Positions 10,254 through 20,300 of a stretch of 21,304 bases of DNA are shown here, one piece after another. The position numbers and the translations under genes are program-made. Where the stretch lies: the IMG/VR virus record IMGVR_UViG_3300027582_000020, positions 1 to 21,304 of that record; one strand, written 5' to 3'. The stretch is from a virus. Every line of letters begins with the position of its first letter. Position 1 is the stretch's first letter. The notes under the pieces were generated by a model. That model searched no databases. It was not told the origin of the DNA and saw only the letters and a list, made by a program, of their open reading frames with translations.

Positions 10254-10256
10254 CTC

Positions 10257-10330
10257 GCACCAGTAGCTCAGTTGGATAGAGCATCTGCCTTCTAAGCAGA
10301 CGGTCACAGGTTCGAGCCCTGTCTGGTGTA
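10257..10330 (+). tRNA. tRNA-Arg (TCT anticodon)
   Basis: 74 nt, starting 3 nt after the previous tRNA. Acceptor GCACCAG pairs with CTGGTGT (one G-U), discriminator A, no encoded CCA. Anticodon stem TCTGC/GCAGA with loop CTTCTAA, anticodon TCT, reading AGA/AGG. T-arm ACAGG-TTCGAGC-CCTGT. The phage genes here use AGA and AGG often (for instance in the terminase and portal), which fits a codon-supply role. Confidence 0.95.
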
Positions 10331-10344
10331 CTAATTTAATTGAA

Positions 10345-11457
10345 ATGAAAAAACCAACAGTCTGTCTTAGTATGATCGTTAAGGACGAAGAGAAGGATAT
10401 CGAGAGATGTCTGAAGAGCGTCTATAAGTATATCGACTATTGGGTCATCATAGATACAGGGTCTACGGATAAAACCGTCAAGAAGATCAAATCTCTGATG
10501 AAGAACAGATTCAAAGTACCTGGGGAAATACATGAGCGTCCCTGGGTGGATTTCTCTCACAACAGGAATGAGTCTCTAGAGATCGCAGAGACCAAGGGGG
10601 ATTACGTTATGTTTATGGATGCGGATGATATATTCACTCCAGAGAAGTCCTTCTCAATGGATTTCTTAAGCGATAAGTATCAAGCATACTACTCTTACTT
10701 TAGGATTAATTCAAGTAAATTTAAAAGATGCCTAATAGTCGATTCCTCTACGGGCTGGAGATATAAAGGAGTCATGCATGAACATATTATCATCCCTAAG
10801 GACTCTAATCAGGCGATGATCCCAAATCTATTTATTGAGGCCAATGCTTCCCCCCTTAAGCGATTCGCTACAGAAGAGGAGAAGTACTTAAATGACGCTA
10901 AGATTATAGAGGAGGATTTATTGAAAGACCCTGAAAATACTAGAGGTTGGTTTTACTTAGGGCAGTGCTATGGAGATGCTAATGAGTATGAGAAATCCAT
11001 GGAGGCTTACGTTAAAAGGTCATCAATGGGAGGATTCAGGGAGGAAGTATATCTCTCCTTGTACAGGATAGCTTCGATTATGATTGAGTTAAAAAAACCA
11101 AAGATCGAGGTTATTGAAGCCTTATCTAAGGCTTGGGAGTATATGCCTTACAGGAAAGAGGCTCCATCTGCCCTCATGAGCGCGTTAATTAAGGATGGGA
11201 GGAACTTCTTGGCTTTTACTTATGGGGACATGACAGTAAAATCTATACAGGTATTTGGAGAGAGTAAAGAGCTATTTGAGATGGAAGAAGCCATCAATGA
11301 TATGTTCCCAAGGTATTATGGTCTGGCAGCTGAGAAGTGCGGGTTCTACCCCATCGCTATAGCTTCATATAAGATCCTGCTCAAGAATAATCCAGACACC
11401 ATAAAGTCAAAGGAGCTTCAGAAGAAAATTAAAGAATTAGAACTTAAGGTAAAATGA
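10345..11457 (+). CDS. GT2-type glycosyltransferase with TPR-like C-terminus, 370 aa
   Basis: The N-terminal GT-A fold is clear: VCLSMIVKDEEKDIERCLKSV (about 6-26), YWVIIDTGSTDKT (32-44), then the nucleotide-sugar and metal-binding DxD as VMFMDADDIF (D92, D94). Residues about 195-360 form repeated helical pairs, such as DPENTRGWFYLGQCYGDANEYEKSMEAY, of the TPR kind. This layout is known from SunS-like and other family 2 enzymes in which TPRs bind the acceptor. It presumably glycosylates a protein or cell-surface target in the cytoplasm. It starts 14 nt after tRNA-Arg and overlaps the next glycosyltransferase (ATGA). Likely an accessory gene; modification of virion or host surface is inference. 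Confidence 0.85.
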   Translation: MKKPTVCLSMIVKDEEKDIERCLKSVYKYIDYWVIIDTGSTDKTVKKIKSLMKNRFKVPGEIHERPWVDFSHNRNESLEIAETKGDYVMFMDADDIFTPEKSFSMDFLSDKYQAYYSYFRINSSKFKRCLIVDSSTGWRYKGVMHEHIIIPKDSNQAMIPNLFIEANASPLKRFATEEEKYLNDAKIIEEDLLKDPENTRGWFYLGQCYGDANEYEKSMEAYVKRSSMGGFREEVYLSLYRIASIMIELKKPKIEVIEALSKAWEYMPYRKEAPSALMSALIKDGRNFLAFTYGDMTVKSIQVFGESKELFEMEEAINDMFPRYYGLAAEKCGFYPIAIASYKILLKNNPDTIKSKELQKKIKELELKVK

Positions 11458-12218
11458 TAGTGGTTTCTTTTACTACCTCCCCGAAAAGAATTAACTTATG
11501 TGAAAGAATGGTTGACTCCATACTTAATCAATCTGTTCCCCCTGATGTTTTTCTTTTAAACATACCTAAAAAATACAGGGGTGAAGAGAGTTATGATGTC
11601 CCGTCTTTCATAAAGGAAAAGGTCTCCTTAAACGTTATAGAAAAGGACCTTGGGCCTGGAACCAAGATTGTACCAACTCCATCATACTGTAAGAAAGAGG
11701 GTATTAAAGCCTCTAAATACATATACATTGACGATGACATTGAGTATCCAGAAAGGATGATAGAATCAATGATGTTTTGCTCTGACTTGAATTTAGCAGT
11801 TTCCGCTTCTTGTTTTTCAATTATTAAATCAATAAATGACAAACAGATCATCGGATACCATAACGAAAGGATTATTAATAATTATCAAATCATTGAAGGC
11901 TTTGCTGGCGTTTGTGTTAGCGCTGAGGACATTGATGGTCTTGGTGACTTTTATAAAACGCTCCCAGACCACAAGTGCGTTGTTTTGTCTGACGATTTTT
12001 ATCTCTCTGTTTTTTTTCATTCAAAAGGAATTAAGCTTGCAGAGATTTCAATCCCTGGCGTTTACTGCTTCCTTGATTTGCAACGTAGATACCTTGATTA
12101 CGGGCTTCAAGAGGATGCCCTTCACAGTGAAGGTAATATATCAAGGTATATTGAAGCTTTTAGAATGATGCAAAACACCGTTGGGATTAAATTTCCTATT
12201 TATAATGAATTTAATTGA
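11454..12218 (+). CDS. Second putative glycosyltransferase with IDDD motif, 254 aa
   Basis: ATG 11454 overlaps the first glycosyltransferase in an ATGA junction. It starts MIVVSFTTSPKRINLCERMVDSILNQS, continues LNVIEKDLGPGTKIVPT (about 60-74), and has YIYIDDDIEYP (90-99), an acidic triad at the end of a strand typical of GT-A metal binding. A later LSDDFYLSVFF segment could supply the catalytic base. The TTSPKR start with DxGPxTK is a pattern I associate with a family of viral and bacterial glycosyltransferases. It probably works with the preceding enzyme on the same glycan. The overlap with the terminase start is 14 nt. The gene is noticeably more AT-rich than the terminase, which hints at separate acquisition. 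Confidence 0.7.
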   Translation: MIVVSFTTSPKRINLCERMVDSILNQSVPPDVFLLNIPKKYRGEESYDVPSFIKEKVSLNVIEKDLGPGTKIVPTPSYCKKEGIKASKYIYIDDDIEYPERMIESMMFCSDLNLAVSASCFSIIKSINDKQIIGYHNERIINNYQIIEGFAGVCVSAEDIDGLGDFYKTLPDHKCVVLSDDFYLSVFFHSKGIKLAEISIPGVYCFLDLQRRYLDYGLQEDALHSEGNISRYIEAFRMMQNTVGIKFPIYNEFN

Positions 12219-14319
12219 TATAGAAGGATATGAAGATAAAGGGATTAAGATCGACCCTAACGGTGCAGAGGGAGAGCATGTCGAGCTCCACGGGTTACTC
12301 GTTATACTACCAAAGAAACCGAAGCGATCTGAAATCCTCTTCCATGACAAAGCAAAAAAGCTGCAGATGTGGGAGCGCATTCCTATGCCCCAAGAACTGC
12401 AAAGGATACGCAGCATGGATGAGTGGCTCGAAAAGCCTGCCGAGTTTCGGAACAAGTTTCGTTCTTACATCGAACAGGAGTTTCAGCGTAGGCGTGACGG
12501 TGTTTGGTTTTACAATAATGGGGAGCCTACGTATATTACAGGGAGACACTATATGTTTCTACAATGGTCTAAAATTGATATCGGATACCCATCATACCTT
12601 AATTTCCAAAGAGAAATCTTTACGCACATGGCTGCTTGTGAAGCTGATCCTCGTTGTTTCGGTCAGCTTTATACTAAGTGCCGTCGTTCTGGCTACACTA
12701 ATATATGCTCTGCTGTACTCGTTGATGAAGCTACGCAAGTTAAAGAGAAGCTTCTTGGGATACAGTCGAAGACTGGTAAGGACTCGCAGGAGAACATATT
12801 CATGAAGAAGGTAGTTGCGATATTTCGTAGCTACCCATTCTTCTTCAAGCCAATCCAGGACGGTACCACAAACCCCCGTATGGAGCTGGCGTTTCGTGAG
12901 CCATCTAAGCGTATCACAAAGAACAATAAGACCTCTCAGCGTGGGGATGCACTGAATTCTGTTATAAACTGGAAGAACACCACTAATAATGCATATGACG
13001 GTGAGAAGCTGCACATGCTTTACCTCGATGAGGCTGGCAAGTGGGAGAAACCTACTGACATTAGGGAAGCATGGAGGATCGAAAGAACCTGTCTCATTGT
13101 AGGTAAGAAGATCATAGGTAAGGCGCTCGTTGGTAGTACAGTTAATCCAATGAGCAAGGGAGGGGATGAGTACAAGGGCCTTTGGGCCGATTCTGACGCC
13201 TCAGAAAGGAATAATAACGGAAGGACCAGGTCTGGGCTTTACAGAATTTTTATACCAGCTTACGAGGCTTTAGAGGGGTTCTTTGACGCTTACGGTAATG
13301 CTGTTGTTGAGGATCCTTCTCAAAGCGTAGACATATATGGTATAGATGGAGACCTAATAGACCAAGGGAGTAAGACATACTTGAAAAATGAGCGCAAGTC
13401 ATTCAAGGATGATCCATCTGAACTCAACGAGATAATTAGGCAGTTTCCATTCACAGAGGATGAGGCTTTTAGAGATAGCATCGAAGGAAGCCTATTTAAT
13501 ATAGGTAAGATATATCAGCAAATAGAAAGCAACGATGATCTATACCCTAACCCAGTAATACAGGGTAACTTCATATGGAGAAAAAAAGACGAGGAGGTAG
13601 CCTTCTCTCCAGACCCTAATGGCAGATTCAGGGTTGCCTGGCTTCCACCAGATCATTTGAAGAATAAAAGGTCTGACAATAGGGGTAAGCCTATTCCGCC
13701 TAACGCTCACATAGGTTGTGGAGGTGTTGACTCTTACGACTTAGACTCTACGGTTGATGGTAGGGGATCGAAAGGCGCTCTTCATATGTACAATAAGTTT
13801 AGCATGGATGCACCTCCCAATATGTTCGTAGCTGAGTATGCATCACGTCCAGACCTTGCCAGTATATTCTACGAGGATGTCTTGATGTGTGCTTTCTTTT
13901 ACGGGTATCCTTTACTTATAGAGAACAATAAGTACGGTATTGCAAGGTACTTTGAATCAAGGGGTTACGATGGTTACCTCATGGATAGACCCGATCACCT
14001 GAAGACAGGGAACTCATCAGTAAGTGTAAGGACAAAAGGTATACCGTCTAACTCACAGGATGTCATACAGTCGCATGCTCACGCTATAGAAACTTATATT
14101 CATGATCATGTTGGTGTAAACATAGAGACTGGAGAAATCGGAAAGATGTATTTTAACCGAACCCTAGAAGATTGGATTGGCTACAAGATAGACAAGCGAA
14201 CTAAGTTTGACTTAACCATCAGCTCTGGGTTGGCTTTACTGGCTGCTCAAAAAGTGAAAAAGGAGAAACTTAAATCCAGCTTCTCTGACAAGCGCTTTTT
14301 CAGGAGATATAAGGTCTAA
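12205..14319 (+). CDS. terL: Terminase large subunit
   Basis: The start chosen is ATG 12205 (MNLIDIEGYEDK...); a TTG-initiated extension to 12181 lies inside the previous gene. The 704-aa protein has an N-terminal ATPase with a non-standard Walker A region YTKCRRSGYT (156-165) in place of GxxGxGKS/T. Walker B is LYLDEA (D275-E276). A C-terminal RNase H-like nuclease follows, with its first acidic residue in GGVDSYDLD (D509) and later acidic residues toward the end. It cuts and translocates concatemeric DNA into the prohead through the portal, which is encoded next. Length and motif style resemble the long terminases of crAss-like and related Bacteroidota phages. Confidence in function is high; exact subgroup is not settled. 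Confidence 0.92.
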   Translation: MNLIDIEGYEDKGIKIDPNGAEGEHVELHGLLVILPKKPKRSEILFHDKAKKLQMWERIPMPQELQRIRSMDEWLEKPAEFRNKFRSYIEQEFQRRRDGVWFYNNGEPTYITGRHYMFLQWSKIDIGYPSYLNFQREIFTHMAACEADPRCFGQLYTKCRRSGYTNICSAVLVDEATQVKEKLLGIQSKTGKDSQENIFMKKVVAIFRSYPFFFKPIQDGTTNPRMELAFREPSKRITKNNKTSQRGDALNSVINWKNTTNNAYDGEKLHMLYLDEAGKWEKPTDIREAWRIERTCLIVGKKIIGKALVGSTVNPMSKGGDEYKGLWADSDASERNNNGRTRSGLYRIFIPAYEALEGFFDAYGNAVVEDPSQSVDIYGIDGDLIDQGSKTYLKNERKSFKDDPSELNEIIRQFPFTEDEAFRDSIEGSLFNIGKIYQQIESNDDLYPNPVIQGNFIWRKKDEEVAFSPDPNGRFRVAWLPPDHLKNKRSDNRGKPIPPNAHIGCGGVDSYDLDSTVDGRGSKGALHMYNKFSMDAPPNMFVAEYASRPDLASIFYEDVLMCAFFYGYPLLIENNKYGIARYFESRGYDGYLMDRPDHLKTGNSSVSVRTKGIPSNSQDVIQSHAHAIETYIHDHVGVNIETGEIGKMYFNRTLEDWIGYKIDKRTKFDLTISSGLALLAAQKVKKEKLKSSFSDKRFFRRYKV

Positions 14320-14330
14320 TACGGATTTAT

Positions 14331-14338
14331 TATATTTG
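14331..14338 (+). promoter_or_regulatory. -7 promoter box TATATTTG upstream of the portal gene
   Basis: TATATTTG sits in the 47-nt gap between terminase and portal, 28 nt before ATG. No TTTG box is seen at the expected distance, as at the other rightward boxes, so late promoters may need a phage factor. Confidence 0.55.
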
Positions 14339-14366
14339 CAAAATACGCATACATTGCAATAGAAAC

Positions 14367-16829
14367 ATGAATAATCAATACAGCAAGAAGAAGGGAACTT
14401 CTTTTCCAGATCCGTTGGCGGAAACTTCGAAGAAGGAAAGCAATGAATATGGTTTGCAGTATGCTAAGGCGATAGAATCTCAATGGGGGAAAAGCGACGA
14501 AGCAAACTCCATACACGGGAAACGAACGGCAACTTTTGAGAGAAGCAGGGATTACGCCAATGGCGTACAAGACACTAACATATACAAGAAGCTTCTCAGG
14601 TCATTGGACCCAAATGATGGTGACGGTGGTCTACTTAACTTGGATTACACCCCAGTACCTATACTCCCTAAGTTTGTTCGAGTGGTTGTCAATAAGATAC
14701 TTTCGAAAAACCCATACCCTAACTTAGAGGCAGTTGATCCGCTTTCTTCATCTGAGAAAAACAGAAATAAGAAGAGGATTGAGATGCAAGTAGCTGCTAA
14801 GAAGCAGCTCATGGAGCTTAAGCAGAAGACGGGTTTGGTCATGGATGTTGACCCAGAAAAGCTTCCAGACTCAGAGGAGGAGACAGAGATATTCTTAGGG
14901 GCTAACATAAAGACTGATGCAGAGGTGGCCGCTCAGATAGCCACTAACATGACGCTCTCTTGGAATGACTTTAACGATAGTATATTTAGGAGATGCGTTA
15001 ACGACCTCGTGGCTTTAGGCATGGCCATCACTAAGAGAAGCAATGATCCTAATGAAGGTATTAAGACCGAGTATGTTGATCCCGTAAGCTTCATACACAG
15101 CTACACTGAGGACCCTAACTTCAACGACCTAATTTATGCAGGTCACATAAAGAGAATATCCATACAGGAGCTAAAGAGAATTTCTGCTGGAGAGTTTGAG
15201 GAGAGTGAATTCAAGGATATAGCTACTAACGTAAGAAATAAGAATGGCAATAATTCCGCTTACTTAAACTCATCTAGCTACAACAATAAACTTCAGCGAA
15301 ATGAGTACGGGTACGATGAGTACATGGTTGACGTACTTGACTTTGAGTTTGTCTCGGTAGATTGCATATACTTCGAGGAAAAAGAGAACAGGTTTGGTAA
15401 CACCAATATGTTCATGAAGGGATTCGAGTACACACCTAAGCAGGGGAGTGTGTACGAGAGAAACCCTCACAAAATGGAGGTGTCCACTATCTACGGGGGT
15501 AGCTTTGTTCTAGGTTGTAATAAGATATTCAATTACGGAAGAACCAAAAACACGCCTAAGAATCTCCAGGACATATCGAAGTCTAGGATGTCCTACTCTG
15601 TTGTATCCACTAATATTCGGAATATGATGCCGAAGTCGATGGTGGATAGCTGTACTGGATTTGCAGACATGCTCCAGTTGACTCATCTGAAGATTCAGCA
15701 GGCTATAGCTAAGGCTAAGCCAGATGGTCTAATCATTGATATAGAGGGTTTAGAGAACGTGCAGCTAGGGAAGGGTGGTGAGCTTGAGCCATTAGACCTG
15801 CATGACATCTACGAACAGACTGGTGTGTTCTACTACAGGAGCAAGAATCCAGAGGGCGGTTTCCAGAACCCTCCAGTAAGAGAGATAGGCAACACTATCA
15901 GAAACATAAACGAGCTCATCGGTCTTTATAATCACTACTTGCGCATGATTCGTGATGCGACTGGGGTGAATGAAATGATGGACTCTTCCACTCCGAAGGG
16001 CGATACATTAGTTGGTGTCCAGCAGAATGCAATCGCTGCAGGCAACAATGCTATATATGACATTACAAACGCCTCGATGGTTCTTTACAAGAAGGTCTGT
16101 GAGGATGTGGTAAAGTGCCTTCAGATATTACCTCCAGATTCTGTTATATTTAATGCTTACAGCAATGCTGTAGGTCAGGAGAATATGTCAGTCATATCGT
16201 CTTTTAGCGATCTCCCTATGTACAACTTTGGGGTTCAGGTCGTGAAAGAAATGGAGGATAAGGATAGGTCTTACCTAGAGCAAAACATTCAAATATCTCT
16301 TCAGCAGAAAGAGATAGACATAGAGGATGCAATTGCCATTCGAAACATGAAGGATGTGAATCAAGCCGAGAGGCTTCTCATAGTTCGTAGAAAGAAGCGT
16401 ATCGCTGCTAATCAACAGATCGCTATGCAGAACTCTCAGCAACAAGCTCAGATTCAGCAGCAATCAGCTATGGCAACTTCACAAGCAAGACAGCAAGAGA
16501 TGCAGATGCAGGCTCAGATTGATTCTCAGAAGATGCAGCTCGAATCTCAATTAGAGGCTCAGTTGGAGCAAGTAAAGCACGGGTTCAGGAAAGAGATCGA
16601 AATGATTAAAGCTCAGGCCTTGCTTGGTATTCGATCTGATGATCAGGAATTCAAAGAGAAGCTTGAGGTTTTAAAAGAAGACAGAAAAGACAAGCGAGTT
16701 AAAAAGCAATCTGCAGAGCAAAGTAAGTTAATCTCTCAGAGGGACGGAAATCGAGGAGAGATACAAGAACCAGTCACCCCTATGATGCCAATGACGTCAC
16801 AGCAACCACCTCAACAACCACTCATTTAA
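14367..16829 (+). CDS. Portal protein, 820 aa
   Basis: The portal forms the dodecameric ring at one capsid vertex. N-terminal linker (1-85) is charged; then LLNLDYTPVPILPKFVRVVVNKILSKNPYP (about 93-122), a stretch recalling portals of crAss-like and related Bacteroidota podoviruses. A strand-rich core (about 200-420) follows, with FVSVDCIYFEEKENRFGN. The stem/crown region (about 430-640) contains NELIGLYNHYLRMIRDATGVNEMMDSS, a conserved portal helix. Residues about 690-740 are Gln-rich (IAMQNSQQQAQIQQQSAM...) and 740-790 a long Lys/Glu coiled coil, making a barrel-like C-terminal extension. It follows the terminase directly, as usual for phages. The next gene begins 2 nt downstream. Confidence 0.85.
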   Translation: MNNQYSKKKGTSFPDPLAETSKKESNEYGLQYAKAIESQWGKSDEANSIHGKRTATFERSRDYANGVQDTNIYKKLLRSLDPNDGDGGLLNLDYTPVPILPKFVRVVVNKILSKNPYPNLEAVDPLSSSEKNRNKKRIEMQVAAKKQLMELKQKTGLVMDVDPEKLPDSEEETEIFLGANIKTDAEVAAQIATNMTLSWNDFNDSIFRRCVNDLVALGMAITKRSNDPNEGIKTEYVDPVSFIHSYTEDPNFNDLIYAGHIKRISIQELKRISAGEFEESEFKDIATNVRNKNGNNSAYLNSSSYNNKLQRNEYGYDEYMVDVLDFEFVSVDCIYFEEKENRFGNTNMFMKGFEYTPKQGSVYERNPHKMEVSTIYGGSFVLGCNKIFNYGRTKNTPKNLQDISKSRMSYSVVSTNIRNMMPKSMVDSCTGFADMLQLTHLKIQQAIAKAKPDGLIIDIEGLENVQLGKGGELEPLDLHDIYEQTGVFYYRSKNPEGGFQNPPVREIGNTIRNINELIGLYNHYLRMIRDATGVNEMMDSSTPKGDTLVGVQQNAIAAGNNAIYDITNASMVLYKKVCEDVVKCLQILPPDSVIFNAYSNAVGQENMSVISSFSDLPMYNFGVQVVKEMEDKDRSYLEQNIQISLQQKEIDIEDAIAIRNMKDVNQAERLLIVRRKKRIAANQQIAMQNSQQQAQIQQQSAMATSQARQQEMQMQAQIDSQKMQLESQLEAQLEQVKHGFRKEIEMIKAQALLGIRSDDQEFKEKLEVLKEDRKDKRVKKQSAEQSKLISQRDGNRGEIQEPVTPMMPMTSQQPPQQPLI

Positions 16830-16830
16830 T

Positions 16831-17301
16831 ATGGCTAAGAAAGCAAATTTAGACGTTTCAGAGAAGTTAGATATTTCCTGCAAGAGAGGTGACTCTTTTG
16901 AGTTGTTTCTAAACCTTAAAGACAGCGAAGGGGTTGACCTTCTTTTATTATCTGGTGGTTATGAATTTATTATTCAAGTAAAAACACCTAACGCTAAAAG
17001 TAGTAATCCTTCATTGAATCAACAAAAACGAACCATGATTGCAGCCTCTGCTTTAAAGGAGTCTGAAACCAAAGGCGTATCTGAAAGAAAGGAGGCTGAA
17101 TCTCCAATCTTTATTTTTGAAGAGATGGATGATCTGGGTAATGTGGTTTTAAAGTCTACCGCTGACTCTACATCCAGACTTCCTGTGGGGAGGTTTGTTT
17201 ATGACCTCCAGTATAAGGTTGATGTTAATGGCTTCTCTAAGGTGACAACTATACTAAGAGGAAACTTTACGGTTAAAGAAGATATCTCAACGGCTGTATA
17301 A
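16831..17301 (+). CDS. Tail-fibre-associated protein, BppU N-domain-like, 156 aa
   Basis: A beta-rich 156-aa protein starting MAKKANLDVSEKLDISCKRGDSFELFLNLKDSEG. The pattern RGD-F-L-L-LKD--G then a Gly-Tyr strand (LSGGYEFIIQVKT) and a closing LPVGRFVYDLQYKV...VTTILRGNFTVKEDIS resembles the small Ig-like or BppU-like domains often encoded just before collagen-like fibres. These probably attach or connect the fibre to the baseplate or head. Its stop overlaps the ATG of the fibre gene (TAATG), so production is coupled. The RGD tripeptide is probably incidental. Confidence 0.6.
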   Translation: MAKKANLDVSEKLDISCKRGDSFELFLNLKDSEGVDLLLLSGGYEFIIQVKTPNAKSSNPSLNQQKRTMIAASALKESETKGVSERKEAESPIFIFEEMDDLGNVVLKSTADSTSRLPVGRFVYDLQYKVDVNGFSKVTTILRGNFTVKEDISTAV

Positions 17302-20300
17302 TGGCGAAAATTACTGTCAACCTGGAGAGAAAGGGACCTCAAGGTGAAAAAGGAAATACTGGGATTGGAGTCCTATCAACTATAGATAATGGTGATGGTA
17401 CATTCACGATAAACTATACTGACGGAACATCATTTGTTACTTCTGACCTTACAGGACCCACAGGTGCTGCATCCACGGTTGCTGGCCCTCAGGGACCACA
17501 AGGCCCACAGGGTGAACAGGGTGCTAGTGGTTCACAGGGACCTGCAGGGCAAGTCGGTTCAACAGGTTCTCAGGGTGTTCAAGGGCTGAAAGGAGATAAA
17601 GGTGATAAAGGTGATACTGGCGCTGACTCTACTGTGGCTGGACCTCAAGGAGTTGTAGGCCCTCAGGGCCCACAAGGACCGCAAGGTGCTGATTCCACTG
17701 TTGCTGGACCAACAGGTCCTCAGGGCCCTCAAGGGGCTACTGGCCCTCAAGGACCGCAAGGTGCTGATTCTATTGTGGCTGGGCCTACTGGCCCTCAAGG
17801 TGACATTGGACCCCAGGGTCCTCAAGGCCTTCAGGGTGAAGCTGGACCTTTAGGCATCGGCATCCAAGGTCCCGTAGGTGCTACAGGATCTCAGGGCCCT
17901 TCAGGGGATGTAGGAAATTCTGGCATCACAGACTTGTCTGACGTAGACACGACTACCGTAGCCCCAGCAGACGGCCAGGCGTTGGTATGGGATAACACCG
18001 CTAGTCAGTGGGAGCCAGGCGATGTAGGGATTGATGGATTAGTTACAACTCTTGACTCTGACGACATTAGGTCATGGAGGCCAGGGTACAGAGAGTTTGG
18101 AGTAGACACTTCCGCTGCGGATGACAGCTCTTTAAATCTTTCTTTAGGCGAAGGCCACCCAAGAGATTTGTATTTTAAACCTGACGGAACTAAATGCTAC
18201 GTCGTCGGAAACGGGGTAGACGATATCCATGAGATTCCTCTTGCTACGGCTTGGGATCTTCAAAGCGCTACAGTTGCTAATATTGTTGATGTGAACCTGG
18301 CTGGTTCATCTTCTATTGGGGGCGGGGGTTTTGAGGGAATCCTATATGGAATTCACATAGCTGATGATGCAAACGACTCATCGACTTACGGAAAAAAATT
18401 CTTTATTGTTGGAGCCCAGCGCGATGAAATTCAGGAGTACACAGCTACCACAGCCTGGGATGCATCCACTATATCAACAGCGGCAACCGATAGGTTATAC
18501 ATTGGGTCCCAAGACGGGAACCCCTCCGCTTTAAGGTTTACTCCAGACGGACAAACCCTTTACGTTCTCGACGGAGACAACGATGCATCACCAAGATGTA
18601 GGGTATGGGATCTAACGACTGCGTGGGATTTGAGCACCGCTACTTACAATTCTTCTAAAGACATAACATTTTCGACCGTCGATCGAAACGCAAGAGGATT
18701 AGATTTTAACTCTGATGGGTCTGTAGTTTATGTAACTACAACATACAACAATATTCATCAGTATAATCTTTCTACAGCTTATGACATCAGCACACTCTCA
18801 TACGTCAGGTCTTTAAACACCTCTAGTTTCAGAAGTTTTATTCACGGGCAAACTAACAATTCATTAAACGAAACATACTCATCGCTGGAGGGTATTTATT
18901 TTGTTAAAAGCGCTTCTGATCAATACGCTTTTCTTTTGTACAACTACGGCGATGAGATAATCAGGTTAAAAAGAACTGGATTAATTCAGTCTAACGACAC
19001 CATTTTTGAAGGCGTCATAGATGCTAAGGCCCTTAATGTCAGCGGATCAGTTCTTCTTGGAGACACAAAATTTCTAGGGGGCGTTGTCATGGGGTCACCA
19101 TATATCCAGAACGCTATGAACTGGAATGGTTTTAACTCTGGTCCAGCGGTAACGAAGAATAATTCTTTTGTCCTTGGTACAAGCATGCGTTCGATTGGGT
19201 TTGTTAATAACAGCAACCCTGCTGCACATGGGGGTCCCACTTCCAACGATATAAACAATACTAATTCGGGGACGTGGATATTCACGAGCGATATGCTCGG
19301 TACAAACAATATTGTTTTGCCAGCGCTTTCTGGAAAAGTATTGCTGGACACAACTCCTAACCTTTATTTCAACGCTTTTGATACTGAAGCTACCGCTAAA
19401 ATAACTAGCGCTACAGAGGATATAGAATACTACTACACAGCAAGAACGGACGGCCAAGGAAATCATAAAAGGATTTTAGGAGCTTTCCCTGTTCCTGGTC
19501 AGACATTAACTAGAACCAGCTACTATTCTGACAAAGCCTTTGCCGATCCAGACACAGCCGCTGATTGGACGCAAGGAACCGTGTATTCGTCCACATCTTT
19601 AGACTCTGCTATTTCGCAGTCTACTGACGCTTTTTTAAACGCTCAGGCTTCAGGAACCCCACCGCTATCAACTAAGATAGTTATCTCTGGGCAGCGCGGC
19701 TCATCAGGCCTTCTTGTAGGCGATTCAAACGGCTTTGGAGGAACCTCTGTGGCTTATAGCTTAAGGCTTGTAAACCATATCTACGGAGGCGCCGCTATTC
19801 GCGTGGTAAATGACAGCGGTGTTGAGGCTGATATAGGCTTCGCATCTAACCTTGAATTAGACACTACAGCTCTTTTGACTCACTGCGGAAGCGGCGATGG
19901 TTATCTTGTGAAGTGGTATGATCAGGCACAAGGTGGCTCTACTGGCGATGGTAATGACGCTTCTTGGGACAGCAGCACAACGTACTCAAGCAGAAAGCCG
20001 CAGATCGTTTCTGCTGGATCGGTAATACTTGATAACGGAAAACCCTGCGTAGAAACAATTGACGCTGGTATGTTGATGGAATCTGAGTTTAGCGCTTCTG
20101 GTGAGTATGACGCTTTTATAGTGTGTCAAAAAACCATAAACAACGGAAACCATGGAATGCTTTTTGGAACTCAAACAGGCCTGGACAACCGAATTTGGAT
20201 GAGGGACAATACCTTGAATCTACAAGTTAATAACAGCTCCAAAGACATCGGCGGCCTTAACGACGACGGGTCAGGCACTCTTCGTTTTTATCAATTAGGT

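Noticed and set aside
17449-17930. Dense short repeats in the fibre gene as a possible CRISPR array
   Set aside because: The repeats keep the reading frame and code for Gly-X-Y triplets; there are no spacer-like unique segments of constant length.
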